From Flavobacterium glycines (GTDB lineage: Bacteria; Bacteroidota; Bacteroidia; Flavobacteriales; Flavobacteriaceae), in assembly GCF_900100165.1 (NCBI RefSeq), contig NZ_FNEO01000004.1, positions 1-64,000 of the forward strand: 64,000 nucleotides of DNA, given 5' to 3'. Positions 17,108-25,769 of the stretch are shown piece by piece. Both the position numbers and the translations under genes were made by a program. The notes below the pieces were generated by a model. It searched no databases, had not been told where the DNA came from, and saw only the letters and a program-made list of their open reading frames with translations. Numbering within the stretch: the stretch's first letter is position 1; each line of letters starts with the position of its first letter.

Positions 17108-17517
17108 TACAATCCTTTATAACTAACAAAATTTCGAGGAGTTTCATAAAGAACAACCTCCAACTCAAATTCAGATGCTACACGTTTTCTGATTTTATTC
17201 CAAATAACTACTACAATATTCTCAGCAGTAGGATTTAGATTTTCAAATTCAGCCACATCTAGATTCAAATTTTTATGGTCAAAAGCATCTTCTACTTCTT
17301 CTTTGATGATATCTGCTAAAATCTTAGCATCCATCACATAGCCTGTTTCCGGATCAATAGCTCCGGTAACACTTACTATTAATTCATAATTATGACCATG
17401 AAAATTAGGATTATTACATTTTCCAAAAACAGCATTGTTTTGTTCAAAAGTCCAATCTTTACGATACAAACGATGAGCCGCATTAAAATGTGCTTTTCTA
17501 CTTATTGTTACTCTCAT
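17107..17517 (-). CDS. queD: 6-carboxy-tetrahydropterin / 6-pyruvoyl-tetrahydropterin synthase family protein
   Basis: 136 residues of the T-fold pterin family. Zinc-binding His are in KAHFNAAHRL and NFHGHNYEL; the catalytic region is CNNPNFHGHNY. In bacteria this family mostly makes 6-carboxy-5,6,7,8-tetrahydropterin for queuosine and 7-deazapurine synthesis, using dihydroneopterin triphosphate from FolE (folE is 6 kb away). Assignment as QueD rather than PTPS rests on the bacterial context; no queC or queE is in view. It lies 13 bp after idi and overlaps bcp by one base. Confidence 0.82.
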   Translation of the reverse strand: MRVTISRKAHFNAAHRLYRKDWTFEQNNAVFGKCNNPNFHGHNYELIVSVTGAIDPETGYVMDAKILADIIKEEVEDAFDHKNLNLDVAEFENLNPTAENIVVVIWNKIRKRVASEFELEVVLYETPRNFVSYKGL

Positions 17518-17530
17518 GATACAATTACTT

Positions 17531-18058
17531 TTAAAGTTTATGCGCTTCTAAATAATGATAAAATTCGTCAAAAATAATCCTGAACCACACTGTATAATCT
17601 TCCGGATTAATCAAAATATCCTCTTTTACTGCATCAATCCCCATCCATTTCCATGATTCCACTTCATCCGGATTGATTATTGGACTTTCATCGTAATACC
17701 CAATCATTACATGATCCAGCTCATGCTCAGTCAAACCATTATCAAAAGGTGCTTTGTATATAAAATGAAACAACTCTTTCAGGTTTGTCTGAAATCCCAT
17801 TTCCTCCATCAGCCTTCTGTTTCCGGCCTGAAGATTAGTTTCACCTTCACGCTGGTGACTACAACAGGTATTAGTCCACAACAATGGGGAATGGTATTTA
17901 TGATGTGCACGCTGTTGCAACATCAATTCATTTTTATTGTTCAATACAAAAACCGAAAAAGCACGGTGTAATACCGCTTTTTCATGAGCTTCTAATTTTG
18001 GCATTAGCCCTATTTGCTCATCTTTTTCATTAACCAGTATTACGTTTTCTTCTGTCAT
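17531..18058 (-). CDS. idi: Isopentenyl-diphosphate delta-isomerase, type I
   Basis: A 175-residue Nudix-fold enzyme converting IPP to DMAPP for isoprenoid synthesis. The conserved Cys is in LLWTNTCCSHQREGE, the Nudix-like helix is NRRLMEEMGF and the catalytic Glu region is TEHELDHVMIG. It is first in the operon with queD and bcp. The start is preceded by a TAnnTTTG element. Confidence 0.95.
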   Translation of the reverse strand: MTEENVILVNEKDEQIGLMPKLEAHEKAVLHRAFSVFVLNNKNELMLQQRAHHKYHSPLLWTNTCCSHQREGETNLQAGNRRLMEEMGFQTNLKELFHFIYKAPFDNGLTEHELDHVMIGYYDESPIINPDEVESWKWMGIDAVKEDILINPEDYTVWFRIIFDEFYHYLEAHKL

Positions 18059-18075
18059 ATTTTTTTATAGCCAGA

Positions 18076-18083
18076 CAAAAATA
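18076..18083 (-). promoter_or_regulatory. Candidate -7 element of the idi operon
   Basis: TATTTTTG on the minus strand, exact to TAnnTTTG, 17 bp upstream of the idi ATG. Confidence 0.5.
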
Positions 18084-18192
18084 CAAAAAAGATAAGGAAA
18101 GATACCCGCTTTAACGTTCTGTTTCGAATTATATACCCAAAACTCAAATTTGGTATAAAACTCAAAAAAACATGAACTCAATTCAGCACAGA

Positions 18193-18228
18193 CTGATTGG
18201 TCATAAAAAACCAATCAGGTTATTTTTT
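18193..18228 (+). terminator. Terminator-like hairpin in the idi/msrB divergent region
   Basis: CTGATTGG (18193-18200) pairs with CCAATCAG (18211-18218), followed by GTTATTTTTTC. It sits between two divergent genes, where no terminator is needed. It may end a short transcript or act as an attenuator ahead of msrB. A 21-codon ORF starting at 18172 spans it, probably by chance. Confidence 0.5.
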
Positions 18229-18306
18229 CGTAAATAAAAACATAAAACAATTTATAAATAGCTGTTAAAATGCAGACTAAGTAAAATCAAAAACCTATTT
18301 GAATCC

Positions 18307-18314
18307 TATCTTTG
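18307..18314 (+). promoter_or_regulatory. Candidate -7 element of msrB-msrA
   Basis: TATCTTTG is an exact TAnnTTTG match 51 bp upstream of the msrB ATG at 18366. It also overlaps the upstream GTG-initiated reading of the frame, arguing for the ATG. Confidence 0.5.
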
Positions 18315-18365
18315 TATAAGATTACTTTATCCAAAAAGCTATCAACGTCTAAAAAACAATGCAAA

Positions 18366-18944
18366 ATGAAAACGAATCCTTTTATAAACCTGCTGTTTTT
18401 ATTGCCCTTATTTATTTTTACCGCTTGCGGACAAACCAAACCCTCTCCGGAATATCAAAAGCAAACAACAACAAATACTATTAACAAACCAGGAAACCCC
18501 TATTATTCTAATACTGACACCACAAAACTCAACCTGAGTGATGCCGAGTGGAAAAAAGTACTCCCTGAAGATGTGTATCTGGTAATGCGACATGCAGAAA
18601 CCGAAAGAGCATTTACCGGAAAATATTGGAATACGGACGAAAAAGGAACTTACTACTGTGCTGCCTGTGGCAATCTGTTATTCCGTTCTACTGCTAAATT
18701 TTCCAGTAGTTGCGGTTGGCCTAGCTTTTTTGAACAGGAAAACAAAAAAAGTATTATTTTCAAAAATGATTTCTCCTACAACATGGAGCGTATCGAAGCA
18801 ATTTGCGGCAGATGCGGCGGACACTTAGGCCATCTTTTTGACGATGGTCCTGCCCCTACAGGAAAAAGATATTGCATGAATTCTATTGCACTTGATTTCA
18901 TCCCTGACAATAACACACAACAAAATGACATCCCTCAAAAATAA
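18366..18944 (+). CDS. msrB: Peptide-methionine (R)-S-oxide reductase, lipoprotein form
   Basis: 192 residues from the ATG at 18366. The N-terminus is a lipoprotein signal (FINLLFLLPLFIFTAC, lipobox TAC) and a short linker precedes the MsrB domain. Two CxxC zinc pairs (YYCAACG and AICGRCGGH) and the catalytic Cys in GKRYCMNSIALDF are intact; SSCGWPSF and GHLGHLFDDG are family signatures. It reduces R-methionine sulfoxide in proteins, here at the cell envelope. The 4-bp gap to msrA makes an operon of two exported repair enzymes. Confidence 0.93.
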   Translation: MKTNPFINLLFLLPLFIFTACGQTKPSPEYQKQTTTNTINKPGNPYYSNTDTTKLNLSDAEWKKVLPEDVYLVMRHAETERAFTGKYWNTDEKGTYYCAACGNLLFRSTAKFSSSCGWPSFFEQENKKSIIFKNDFSYNMERIEAICGRCGGHLGHLFDDGPAPTGKRYCMNSIALDFIPDNNTQQNDIPQK

Positions 18945-18948
18945 CAGT

Positions 18949-19563
18949 ATGAAACAATCATTTTTAATCATCCTTCTGATTTCACTAAGCGCTTTCAGTC
19001 AAAAAAAACCCGCTAAAGAAAACACTAATCTGGAAACAATCACACTCGGAGGCGGTTGTTACTGGTGCATTGAGGCTATTTTCGAAAACCTGGATGGAGT
19101 AAAAACAGTTACCTCAGGATTTTCAGGAGGAACAACTAAAAATCCAAGCTACGATGAAGTTTGCAGTGGAAAAACAGGACATGCTGAAGTAGTACAAATC
19201 ACTTATGACAAAACCAAAACCAATTTGGATGAAATCCTAAAAGTATTTTTTACAGTTCATGATCCAACCACTTTAAATCGTCAGGGAGCCGATGTAGGAA
19301 CACAATACCGTTCGGTAATTTTTTACAACAATGAATCGCAACGAAAAACAGCTCTGGAAATCATTAACGAATTAAACAAAAATAAAGTTTACAACAATCC
19401 AATCGTTACCAAAGTAGAGCCGTTTAAAAACTTCTACGAAGCTGAAGATTACCACCAGGATTATTACGCCTACAATAAAAACAAACCTTATTGTCGATTA
19501 GTAATCCAGCCTAAATTAGAAAAATTTGAAAAGGTTTTTAAAGACCGATTGAAAAAGAAATAA
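18949..19563 (+). CDS. msrA: Peptide-methionine (S)-S-oxide reductase, exported form
   Basis: Started at the ATG at 18949 (204 residues), 4 bp after the msrB stop; earlier in-frame starts would run through the msrB coding region. There is a signal peptide MKQSFLIILLISLSAFSQ. The catalytic motif is LGGGCYWCIEAIF (Cys in the GCFW-type loop); GFSGGTTKNPSYDEVCSGKTGHAEVVQI and HDPTTLNRQGADVGTQYRS are diagnostic. It reduces S-methionine sulfoxide in periplasmic proteins, complementing MsrB. Confidence 0.94.
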   Translation: MKQSFLIILLISLSAFSQKKPAKENTNLETITLGGGCYWCIEAIFENLDGVKTVTSGFSGGTTKNPSYDEVCSGKTGHAEVVQITYDKTKTNLDEILKVFFTVHDPTTLNRQGADVGTQYRSVIFYNNESQRKTALEIINELNKNKVYNNPIVTKVEPFKNFYEAEDYHQDYYAYNKNKPYCRLVIQPKLEKFEKVFKDRLKKK

Positions 19564-19570
19564 CAGACTC

Positions 19571-19602
19571 AAAACCTCGATTAAGAAATTATTCGAGGTT
19601 TT
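19571..19602. terminator. Bidirectional terminator between msrA and the flavoprotein gene
   Basis: The stem AAAACCTCGA (19571-19580) pairs with TCGAGGTTTT (19593-19602). The stop codon of the minus-strand gene lies in the 12-nt loop. Confidence 0.8.
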
Positions 19603-21161
19603 TTATTTAAAGATTCACCAATCATCAAAGCGCATTTTTCACCATCAATTGCCGCCGAAATAATTCCGCCTGCATAACCTGCTCCTTCTCCGCAAGGATA
19701 CAATCCTTTAATTTGCAAATGCTCTAATGTCATTCCATCTCTCGGAATTCGGACTGGTGATGAAGTTCTGGACTCAGGCGCATGAAGAATCGCCTCATTT
19801 GTCAGATAGCCTTTCATAGATTTCCCAAAAGCAGTAAATCCTTCACGCATTATTTGCGTTAGAAAGGCCGGAAAAACCTGTCCTAATTCTACGGAAGTGG
19901 TCCCCGGAACATAAGATGTTTTAGGAATTTCTTTCGAAACTTTAGACTGCGTAAAATCAATCATTCTTTGGGCTGGCACCTTTTGAGTTTCACCCGCCAA
20001 ATGCCAGGCTTTTTGCTCGATACTTTTCTGAAATTCCATTCCGGCTAAGGCTCCAAATTTAGCAAATGGCTTAAAATCTTCTAATTTTAACTCAACCACA
20101 ATTCCGGAATTGGCCGTAGCCTGATCACGTTTGGAAGGTGACCAACCATTTGTTACCACTTCCCCCGGACTTGTCGCACAAGGCGCAATAACCCCTCCTG
20201 GACACATACAAAACGAATACATTCCTCTTCCGCCTACTTGCTTTACAATGCTATAAGGAGCCGGTGGCAATAATTCTCCCCGAAAATCGCAGCTATACTG
20301 AATACTGTCAATTAAAGATTGCGGATGCTCGGCACGAACCCCTAAAGCAAAAGGCTTAGCCTCAATCAATATTTTTTTTCTGTCTAATAATTCAAAAATA
20401 TCTCTGGCAGAATGTCCGGTAGCTAAAATCAACTTATTCGCTAAAATTTTATCCCCGTTATGAACCACTACACCTTCTACTTCGTTATTTTTCACCAAAA
20501 TATCAGTCACACGAGTTTCAAACAAAACCTGACCGCCACATTCTTTGATTTTTTCTCGAATATCTTCTATAATCTTTGGTAATTTATTAGTCCCAATATG
20601 CGGATGCGCATCAACCAAAATATCAGGAGTAGCCCCAAAAGCAACCAATAATTCTAAAATTCTATTGACATCACCCCTTTTCTTAGAACGGGTATATAAT
20701 TTCCCATCAGAATAAGTTCCTGCTCCACCTTCGCCAAAACAATAATTAGAATCTTCATCAACTACATGGTCACGGTTTATTGCTTTTAAATCACGACGGC
20801 GACCGCGAACATCTTTTCCTCTTTCAATTACTATAGGCTTTAAACCCAACTCAATCAATTGTAAAGCTGCAAAAAGTCCTGCCGGACCAGCACCCACGAC
20901 AATTACTTCCTGCGCATTGGCTACATTCGGATAATCTGGTAGTTGCAGTACATTTTCCTGATAAGATTCTCCTTTTAAATAAATAAGTACTTTCAAATTG
21001 ATTTTTATCGCTTTTTGGCGCGCATCAATAGAACGTTTTAAAACAACAACATGCTGAATTTCATTAGAAGCAACTTTTATCTGTTTAGACAAATAGTCTT
21101 TAAGCAAAAAATCATTTGCTGCAATTTCGGGAGTTACCTGAAGTAAAAGTTCTTTTGGCAT
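19581..21161 (-). CDS. FAD-dependent dehydrogenase-like protein (COG2509 family)
   Basis: 526 residues. An N-terminal domain of about 85 residues precedes a Rossmann FAD site VIVVGAGPAGLFAALQL, the GKDVRGRRRDL stretch, EGGAGTYSDGKL and a C-terminal FAD-contact segment LYPCGEGAGYAGGIISAAIDG. This is a widespread, uncharacterised flavoprotein family often annotated as NAD(P)/FAD-dependent oxidoreductase or related to geranylgeranyl reductases; substrate unknown. It is cytosolic, with no signal peptide, and a single gene. Confidence 0.85.
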   Translation of the reverse strand: MPKELLLQVTPEIAANDFLLKDYLSKQIKVASNEIQHVVVLKRSIDARQKAIKINLKVLIYLKGESYQENVLQLPDYPNVANAQEVIVVGAGPAGLFAALQLIELGLKPIVIERGKDVRGRRRDLKAINRDHVVDEDSNYCFGEGGAGTYSDGKLYTRSKKRGDVNRILELLVAFGATPDILVDAHPHIGTNKLPKIIEDIREKIKECGGQVLFETRVTDILVKNNEVEGVVVHNGDKILANKLILATGHSARDIFELLDRKKILIEAKPFALGVRAEHPQSLIDSIQYSCDFRGELLPPAPYSIVKQVGGRGMYSFCMCPGGVIAPCATSPGEVVTNGWSPSKRDQATANSGIVVELKLEDFKPFAKFGALAGMEFQKSIEQKAWHLAGETQKVPAQRMIDFTQSKVSKEIPKTSYVPGTTSVELGQVFPAFLTQIMREGFTAFGKSMKGYLTNEAILHAPESRTSSPVRIPRDGMTLEHLQIKGLYPCGEGAGYAGGIISAAIDGEKCALMIGESLNKKPRIIS

Positions 21162-21209
21162 GATATCTTATTTATTCTAATTAGCTTTTCTTTCTATGAA
21201 AAGAAGTTG

Positions 21210-21217
21210 CAAAAATA
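21210..21217 (-). promoter_or_regulatory. Candidate -7 element of the flavoprotein gene
   Basis: TATTTTTG on the minus strand, exact to TAnnTTTG, 48 bp before the ATG at 21161. Confidence 0.45.
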
Positions 21218-21238
21218 ACATTTTCAAAACAGACTTTG

Positions 21239-21246
21239 TAACTTTG
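21239..21246 (+). promoter_or_regulatory. Candidate -7 element of the 79-residue gene
   Basis: TAACTTTG on the plus strand, an exact TAnnTTTG match 28 bp before the ATG at 21275. It is back to back with the divergent element at 21210. Confidence 0.5.
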
Positions 21247-21274
21247 ACACTTCAAAACTTACACCTATAAAATA

Positions 21275-21514
21275 ATGTCCAGAAAAATAAAATTGATATG
21301 GGATTTTCGCGGACCTGCTTCCGCAAAAACAGCGGAACATCACGAAATCCACCTGAAAGAATACATCGTCATTGAAAAACTTCCTTTAAACATTACCGGA
21401 TTTGAAATCTATGACGAAATGTACGCTATCGCCTTTATGGTAGTAACTGATGAAAATATGATTCAGGTACGTGATGCCCTAAAACCACATCGCGGAGAAC
21501 TCTATATTGATTAG
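21275..21514 (+). CDS. Conserved 79-residue protein, function unknown
   Basis: A small soluble alpha/beta protein (IKLIWDFRGPASAKTAEHHEIHL..., ending KPHRGELYID) with no signal peptide, Cys pairs or membrane segment. The spacing of strands suggests a ferredoxin-like alpha/beta fold, which is only an impression. It has its own promoter candidate and a strong terminator, so it is a genuine gene. I do not recognise a characterised homologue. Confidence 0.75.
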   Translation: MSRKIKLIWDFRGPASAKTAEHHEIHLKEYIVIEKLPLNITGFEIYDEMYAIAFMVVTDENMIQVRDALKPHRGELYID

Positions 21515-21552
21515 AATGCAGATTTCAATGACAGGAAAGCAGAAGACAAAAA

Positions 21553-21604
21553 AAAGATTTCAGATTTTAGTTTTACAACCTCCTCTGAAATCTTTATTCT
21601 TTTT
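21553..21604 (+). terminator. Terminator of the 79-residue gene
   Basis: AAAGATTTCAGA (21553-21564) pairs with TCTGAAATCTTT (21584-21595) and is followed by a long T-rich run. It ends just before the recQ stop and may act in both directions. Confidence 0.8.
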
Positions 21605-21620
21605 TCTTTTTTCTATATTC

Positions 21621-23816
21621 TTAATTCGCTACTTCACTAATAAATTTGATTCGCATTAAACGCAATTCATCAATATCATAATCACCATCAAATTCTTTTA
21701 AGGCTTCTTCAATTTTATCAGTTTTAGAATCCATAAAATAATCATGGATTTCTTCCTGCTGATCTTCATCCAGCATATCATCAATCCAATATTTAATATT
21801 CAGCTTTGTTCCGGAATAGACAATTTGCTCCATCTCTTTAATCAAAGCATCCATAGTCAATCCTTTTGCTTTAGCAATATCGTCTAGAGGTAATTTTCTG
21901 TCTATATTTTGAATAATATACAATTTATTAGCCGAATTGGTTCCCGTAGACTTCACCACCAAATCATCCGGTCTGATAATATCATTATCTTCTACGTACC
22001 TATTAATTAGAGCAACAAATTCAGCTCCGTATTTTTTAGCCTTTCCTTCACCAACACCATGGATATTAATTAATTCAGTCTGAGAAATTGGATACTTCAA
22101 AGCCATATCTTCCAGTGAAGGCTCCTGAAAAACCACAAAAGGCGGAACACCCAGTTTTTTAGCCACTTTTTTACGCAAATCTCGCAGCATTTCCATCAAG
22201 GCCTCATCAGCTGTACCTCCGGACTTAGATGCAGCTACTACCGTTTCATCATCAGCCTCACTGTATTCATGATCTTCTGACATCATAAAAGATTCAGGCT
22301 TAGCAATAAAATCCAAACCTTTTTGAGTAATTTTCACTATACCGTAGGTTTCAATATCTTTTGACAAATAACCTTCTACTAAAACCTGCCTCAATAAAGC
22401 CATCCAGTATTTCTCATCATGCCCTGAACCACAACCAAAAAACGATTGGGCATCCGTACGATGTGCTTTGATAACCGCATTAACACGACCTATTAGTGTA
22501 AAAACAATTTCTTTAGACTTATACAAATGCTTGGTATCTCTAACTACTTCCAATAATTTGACCACTTCATTTTTAGCCTCAACTTTCGTCTTCGGATTCC
22601 TAACATTGTCGTCCATATCAGCTCCTTCTCCGGTCTCACTGTCGAATTCCTCACCAAAATAATGTAATAAAAATTTACGTCTGGACATGGAGGTTTCTGC
22701 ATAAGCCACTACTTCCTGCAACAAAGCAAAACCTATTTCCTGTTCTGCAACCGGTTTCCCCGACATGAATTTTTCTAATTTTTCCACATCTTTATACGAA
22801 TAGTAAGCAAGACAATGTCCCTCTCCACCATCACGACCGGCACGTCCTGTTTCCTGATAATAACTCTCCAGAGATTTAGGAATATCATGATGAATCACAA
22901 AACGCACATCCGGTTTGTCAATCCCCATTCCGAAAGCAATGGTTGCCACTACCACTTCTACATCTTCCATCAAAAACATATCCTGATGCTTGGCTCTGGT
23001 TTTTGCATCCAATCCTGCATGATAAGGAACAGCACTAATACCATTCACCTTTAAAACCTCAGCAATAGCCTCAACTTTTTTACGACTCAAACAATAAATA
23101 ACTCCTGACTTACCTTTGTGTTGACGAATAAAACGAATAATATCTGATTCAACATTTTTCGTTTTAGTACGTACTTCATAAAACAAATTAGGTCTGTTGA
23201 ACGATGCTTTGAAAGTAACCGCATTAGCCATATCTAAATTTTTCAGGATATCTTCCTGAACTTTTGGAGTAGCTGTAGCTGTTAACCCGATAACCGGCAC
23301 ATCACCTATTTGCTTAATAATATTTTTTAGATTTCTGTATTCCGGTCTAAAATCATGCCCCCATTCTGAAATACAATGTGCCTCATCAATAGCAACAAAA
23401 GAAATAGGAACACTCCTTAAAAAACTGACATTTTCTTCTTTAGTCAAAGACTCCGGAGCAACATATAATAACTTAGTTAAACCTGAAGTAATATCCTTTT
23501 TAACCTGAGCAGTTTCTGTTTTAGTAAGAGAGGAATTTAAAACATGGGCAATGCCATTCTCTGAAGACAAACTCCTTATTGCATCAACCTGATTTTTCAT
23601 CAAAGCAATTAATGGAGAAACAACCACCGCAGTCCCTTCCTGAATTAAAGCAGGCAGCTGATAACACAAAGACTTCCCTCCTCCTGTAGGCATTATCACA
23701 AATGTATTTTGCTTTTTCATCAAGCTCGTAATCACCTGCTCTTGTAATCCCTTAAATTGACTAAAGCCAAAATATTTCTTTAATTCTTTATGGATATCAA
23801 TTTCGTTTGAATTCAT
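21621..23816 (-). CDS. recQ: ATP-dependent DNA helicase RecQ
   Basis: A 731-residue 3'-5' helicase for recombination and repair. Walker A is MPTGGGKSLCYQLPA and the DEAH box is VAIDEAHCISEWGHDFRPEY. Motif V/VI reads VVVATIAFGMGIDKPDVRFVIHHDIPKSLESYYQETGRAGRDG. An RQC domain follows, then an HRDC-like domain (about 530-610, VPPFVVFQEPSLEDMALKYP) and an acidic C-terminal tail. The usual zinc-binding Cys quartet after helicase motif VI is not evident; in its place is YAETSMSRRKFLLHYFGEEFDSE with no Cys. This zinc-less RQC variant is seen in other Bacteroidota RecQ proteins to my recollection. Confidence 0.95.
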   Translation of the reverse strand: MNSNEIDIHKELKKYFGFSQFKGLQEQVITSLMKKQNTFVIMPTGGGKSLCYQLPALIQEGTAVVVSPLIALMKNQVDAIRSLSSENGIAHVLNSSLTKTETAQVKKDITSGLTKLLYVAPESLTKEENVSFLRSVPISFVAIDEAHCISEWGHDFRPEYRNLKNIIKQIGDVPVIGLTATATPKVQEDILKNLDMANAVTFKASFNRPNLFYEVRTKTKNVESDIIRFIRQHKGKSGVIYCLSRKKVEAIAEVLKVNGISAVPYHAGLDAKTRAKHQDMFLMEDVEVVVATIAFGMGIDKPDVRFVIHHDIPKSLESYYQETGRAGRDGGEGHCLAYYSYKDVEKLEKFMSGKPVAEQEIGFALLQEVVAYAETSMSRRKFLLHYFGEEFDSETGEGADMDDNVRNPKTKVEAKNEVVKLLEVVRDTKHLYKSKEIVFTLIGRVNAVIKAHRTDAQSFFGCGSGHDEKYWMALLRQVLVEGYLSKDIETYGIVKITQKGLDFIAKPESFMMSEDHEYSEADDETVVAASKSGGTADEALMEMLRDLRKKVAKKLGVPPFVVFQEPSLEDMALKYPISQTELINIHGVGEGKAKKYGAEFVALINRYVEDNDIIRPDDLVVKSTGTNSANKLYIIQNIDRKLPLDDIAKAKGLTMDALIKEMEQIVYSGTKLNIKYWIDDMLDEDQQEEIHDYFMDSKTDKIEEALKEFDGDYDIDELRLMRIKFISEVAN

Positions 23817-23839
23817 TCTTTATTATCTGGTATTTTGTA

Positions 23840-23847
23840 TAAATTTG
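23840..23847 (+). promoter_or_regulatory. Candidate -7 element of kdsD-tatC
   Basis: TAAATTTG, an exact TAnnTTTG match. An in-frame TTG at 23845 lies inside this element and so cannot be the translation start. Confidence 0.55.
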
Positions 23848-23901
23848 CATCACATAAAGATACAAATTTCTTTTACACACACAAACTTTAAACATTCTGT
23901 T

Positions 23902-24867
23902 TTGATATCCAAGGAAAATATATTGGCTATTGCCAAAAAAACCATATTATCTGAAAGTGAAGCAATTACAAAATTGACTGATTATTTAGATGAAAACTTT
24001 TCAAAAGCTGTAGAAATTATCTTTCAATCAAAAGGTCGTTTAGTCGTTACGGGGATTGGAAAAAGCGCAATCATCGGTCAAAAAATGGTTGCCACTTTTA
24101 ACTCCACCGGAACCCCTTCAATGTTCCTGCACGCAGCCGAAGCCATTCATGGTGACTTAGGAATGATACAAAAAGAAGATATCATTATTTGCATCTCCAA
24201 AAGCGGGAACAGCCCGGAAATCAAAGCACTGATTCCCTTATTAAAAAGAGATGGAAATCCGTTAATAGGAATTAGCGGAAATAACAACTCAGCACTTGCT
24301 AAAGGTTCGGACTATGTTCTAAACACCACTGTTGACATGGAAGCCTGCCCAATCAATCTGGCACCAACTAACAGCACAACAGCACAACTGGTAATGGGAG
24401 ATGCTTTAGCCGTTTGTTTAATGGAAATGCGTGATTTTAAACCTGAAGACTTTGCCAAATACCATCCGGGTGGCGCTCTGGGTAAAAAACTATTGCTCAA
24501 AGTAAAAGACTTAATCGAACACAATCAAAAACCAATTGTCACCCCTGACACTCCTGTCAAAAAGGTTATTTTTGAAATTTCTGAAAAAAGATTAGGTGTA
24601 ACAGCTGTAATCGAAAACAACAAGGTAGTAGGTATTATTACCGATGGTGATATCCGAAGAATGTTGAACAACCGCGACAGCTTTACCGATTTGACAGCTA
24701 AAGACATCATGTCCAAAAATCCAAAATTTACTCAATCAAACACTATGGCGATTGATGCTTTGCAAATTTTGGAAAACCATTCGATCACACAACTAATTGT
24801 TGTTGACAATGATGAATACAAAGGAGTTTTACATTTACACGACATACTAAAAGAAGGAATCCTATAA
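23902..24867 (+). CDS. kdsD: Arabinose-5-phosphate isomerase (KpsF/GutQ family)
   Basis: 321 residues when started at the TTG at 23902 (ISKENILAIAKKT), the position where homologues begin; no ATG is available upstream. A SIS domain (about 30-190: VTGIGKSAIIGQKMVATFNSTGTPSMFLHAAEAIHGDLGM, ISKSGNSPEIKALIPLLK) is followed by two CBS motifs. The enzyme makes arabinose 5-phosphate from ribulose 5-phosphate for Kdo synthesis and lipid A assembly. The stop overlaps the tatC start (TAATG). Confidence 0.9.
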   Translation: MISKENILAIAKKTILSESEAITKLTDYLDENFSKAVEIIFQSKGRLVVTGIGKSAIIGQKMVATFNSTGTPSMFLHAAEAIHGDLGMIQKEDIIICISKSGNSPEIKALIPLLKRDGNPLIGISGNNNSALAKGSDYVLNTTVDMEACPINLAPTNSTTAQLVMGDALAVCLMEMRDFKPEDFAKYHPGGALGKKLLLKVKDLIEHNQKPIVTPDTPVKKVIFEISEKRLGVTAVIENNKVVGIITDGDIRRMLNNRDSFTDLTAKDIMSKNPKFTQSNTMAIDALQILENHSITQLIVVDNDEYKGVLHLHDILKEGIL

Positions 24868-25679
24868 TGGCAAAAAAAAATACAAACGAAATGTCGTTTT
24901 TAGACCATCTTGAAGACCTGAGATGGTTATTAGTTAGAAGCACAATCGCAGTAATCATAATGGCTTTTGTTGCTTATCTTTTTAGTGATTATTTATTTGA
25001 CACCATTATTTTTGGCCCTACAAGAGCCAGCTTTTTCACCTATGTCTATTTTTGTGAATTATCACACTCTTTGGGTTTTGCCGAAAGCATTTGCATTACC
25101 GAAATGCCATTCATTATTCAAAACACAGAAATGGAGGGGCAGGTAAATGTATTTATATGGATGTGTGTGCTTTTTGGATTCGTACTCAGTTTCCCTTATA
25201 TTTTATGGGAAGTATGGAAATTCATCAGTCCGGCACTGTATCACAATGAAAAAAAGAATGCCAAAATATTCATCTTTTTTTCGTCTTTATTATTCTTTTT
25301 AGGAGTTATATTTGGTTATTACGTAGTGATTCCAATGTCGGTAAATTTCGTAGCTACTTTTACCATTAGCCCTACGGTACTCAATCAATTTACCCTGGAT
25401 TCTTATATTGGAATGGTAAAAACCTCTATCATAGCAAGTGGATTATTCTTCGAATTACCTATCATCATTTATTTCCTGAGCAAACTGGGACTTGTAACTC
25501 CTAATTTCTTAAGAAAATACAGAAAATACGCCATTGTCATTGTATTAATCATTGCAGCGATTGTAACCCCTCCGGATGTTGTGAGTCAAACTATCGTTGC
25601 CATCCCAATGCTTTTAATATACGAAGCAAGTATTTTCATTTCTGTTTTTGTTTCCAAAAAAGAAATTGAAAAAGAATAA
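24867..25679 (+). CDS. tatC: Sec-independent protein translocase subunit TatC
   Basis: A 270-residue inner-membrane protein with six membrane segments. The N-terminal SFLDHLEDLRWLLVRS, containing the conserved Glu for twin-arginine binding, and the loop FPYILWEVWKFISPALYHNEKK are diagnostic. It is the receptor for twin-arginine signal peptides, working with TatA, which is not in this window. It is translationally coupled to kdsD and followed by lptB after a repeat-filled gap. The periplasmic loop (RASFFTYVYFCELSHSLGFAES) is longer than in E. coli. Confidence 0.95.
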   Translation: MAKKNTNEMSFLDHLEDLRWLLVRSTIAVIIMAFVAYLFSDYLFDTIIFGPTRASFFTYVYFCELSHSLGFAESICITEMPFIIQNTEMEGQVNVFIWMCVLFGFVLSFPYILWEVWKFISPALYHNEKKNAKIFIFFSSLLFFLGVIFGYYVVIPMSVNFVATFTISPTVLNQFTLDSYIGMVKTSIIASGLFFELPIIIYFLSKLGLVTPNFLRKYRKYAIVIVLIIAAIVTPPDVVSQTIVAIPMLLIYEASIFISVFVSKKEIEKE

Positions 25680-25684
25680 TAAAT

Positions 25685-25769
25685 TGTTAATGTCACTATT
25701 TGTTTATCCGGTTATTCGTTAATTTGCCGAACAATCCAATAACCAAATATTCAAACAACCGAATACACA
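25685..25769. repeat. GTTATTC/GTTAATTT-type short repeats, inverted arms
   Basis: The gap between tatC and lptB holds TTTGTTTATCCGGTTATTCG followed by GTTAATTTG, then, after GCCG, the same kind of units inverted (CCAATAACCAAATATTC, AAACAACCGAAT). The style is the same as the octamer arrays at 7.5 and 12.2 kb. Confidence 0.55.

Noticed and set aside
18172..18237. A 21-codon small protein between idi and msrB
   Set aside because: It spans a terminator-like hairpin, has no clear start signal or conserved feature, and is probably chance.
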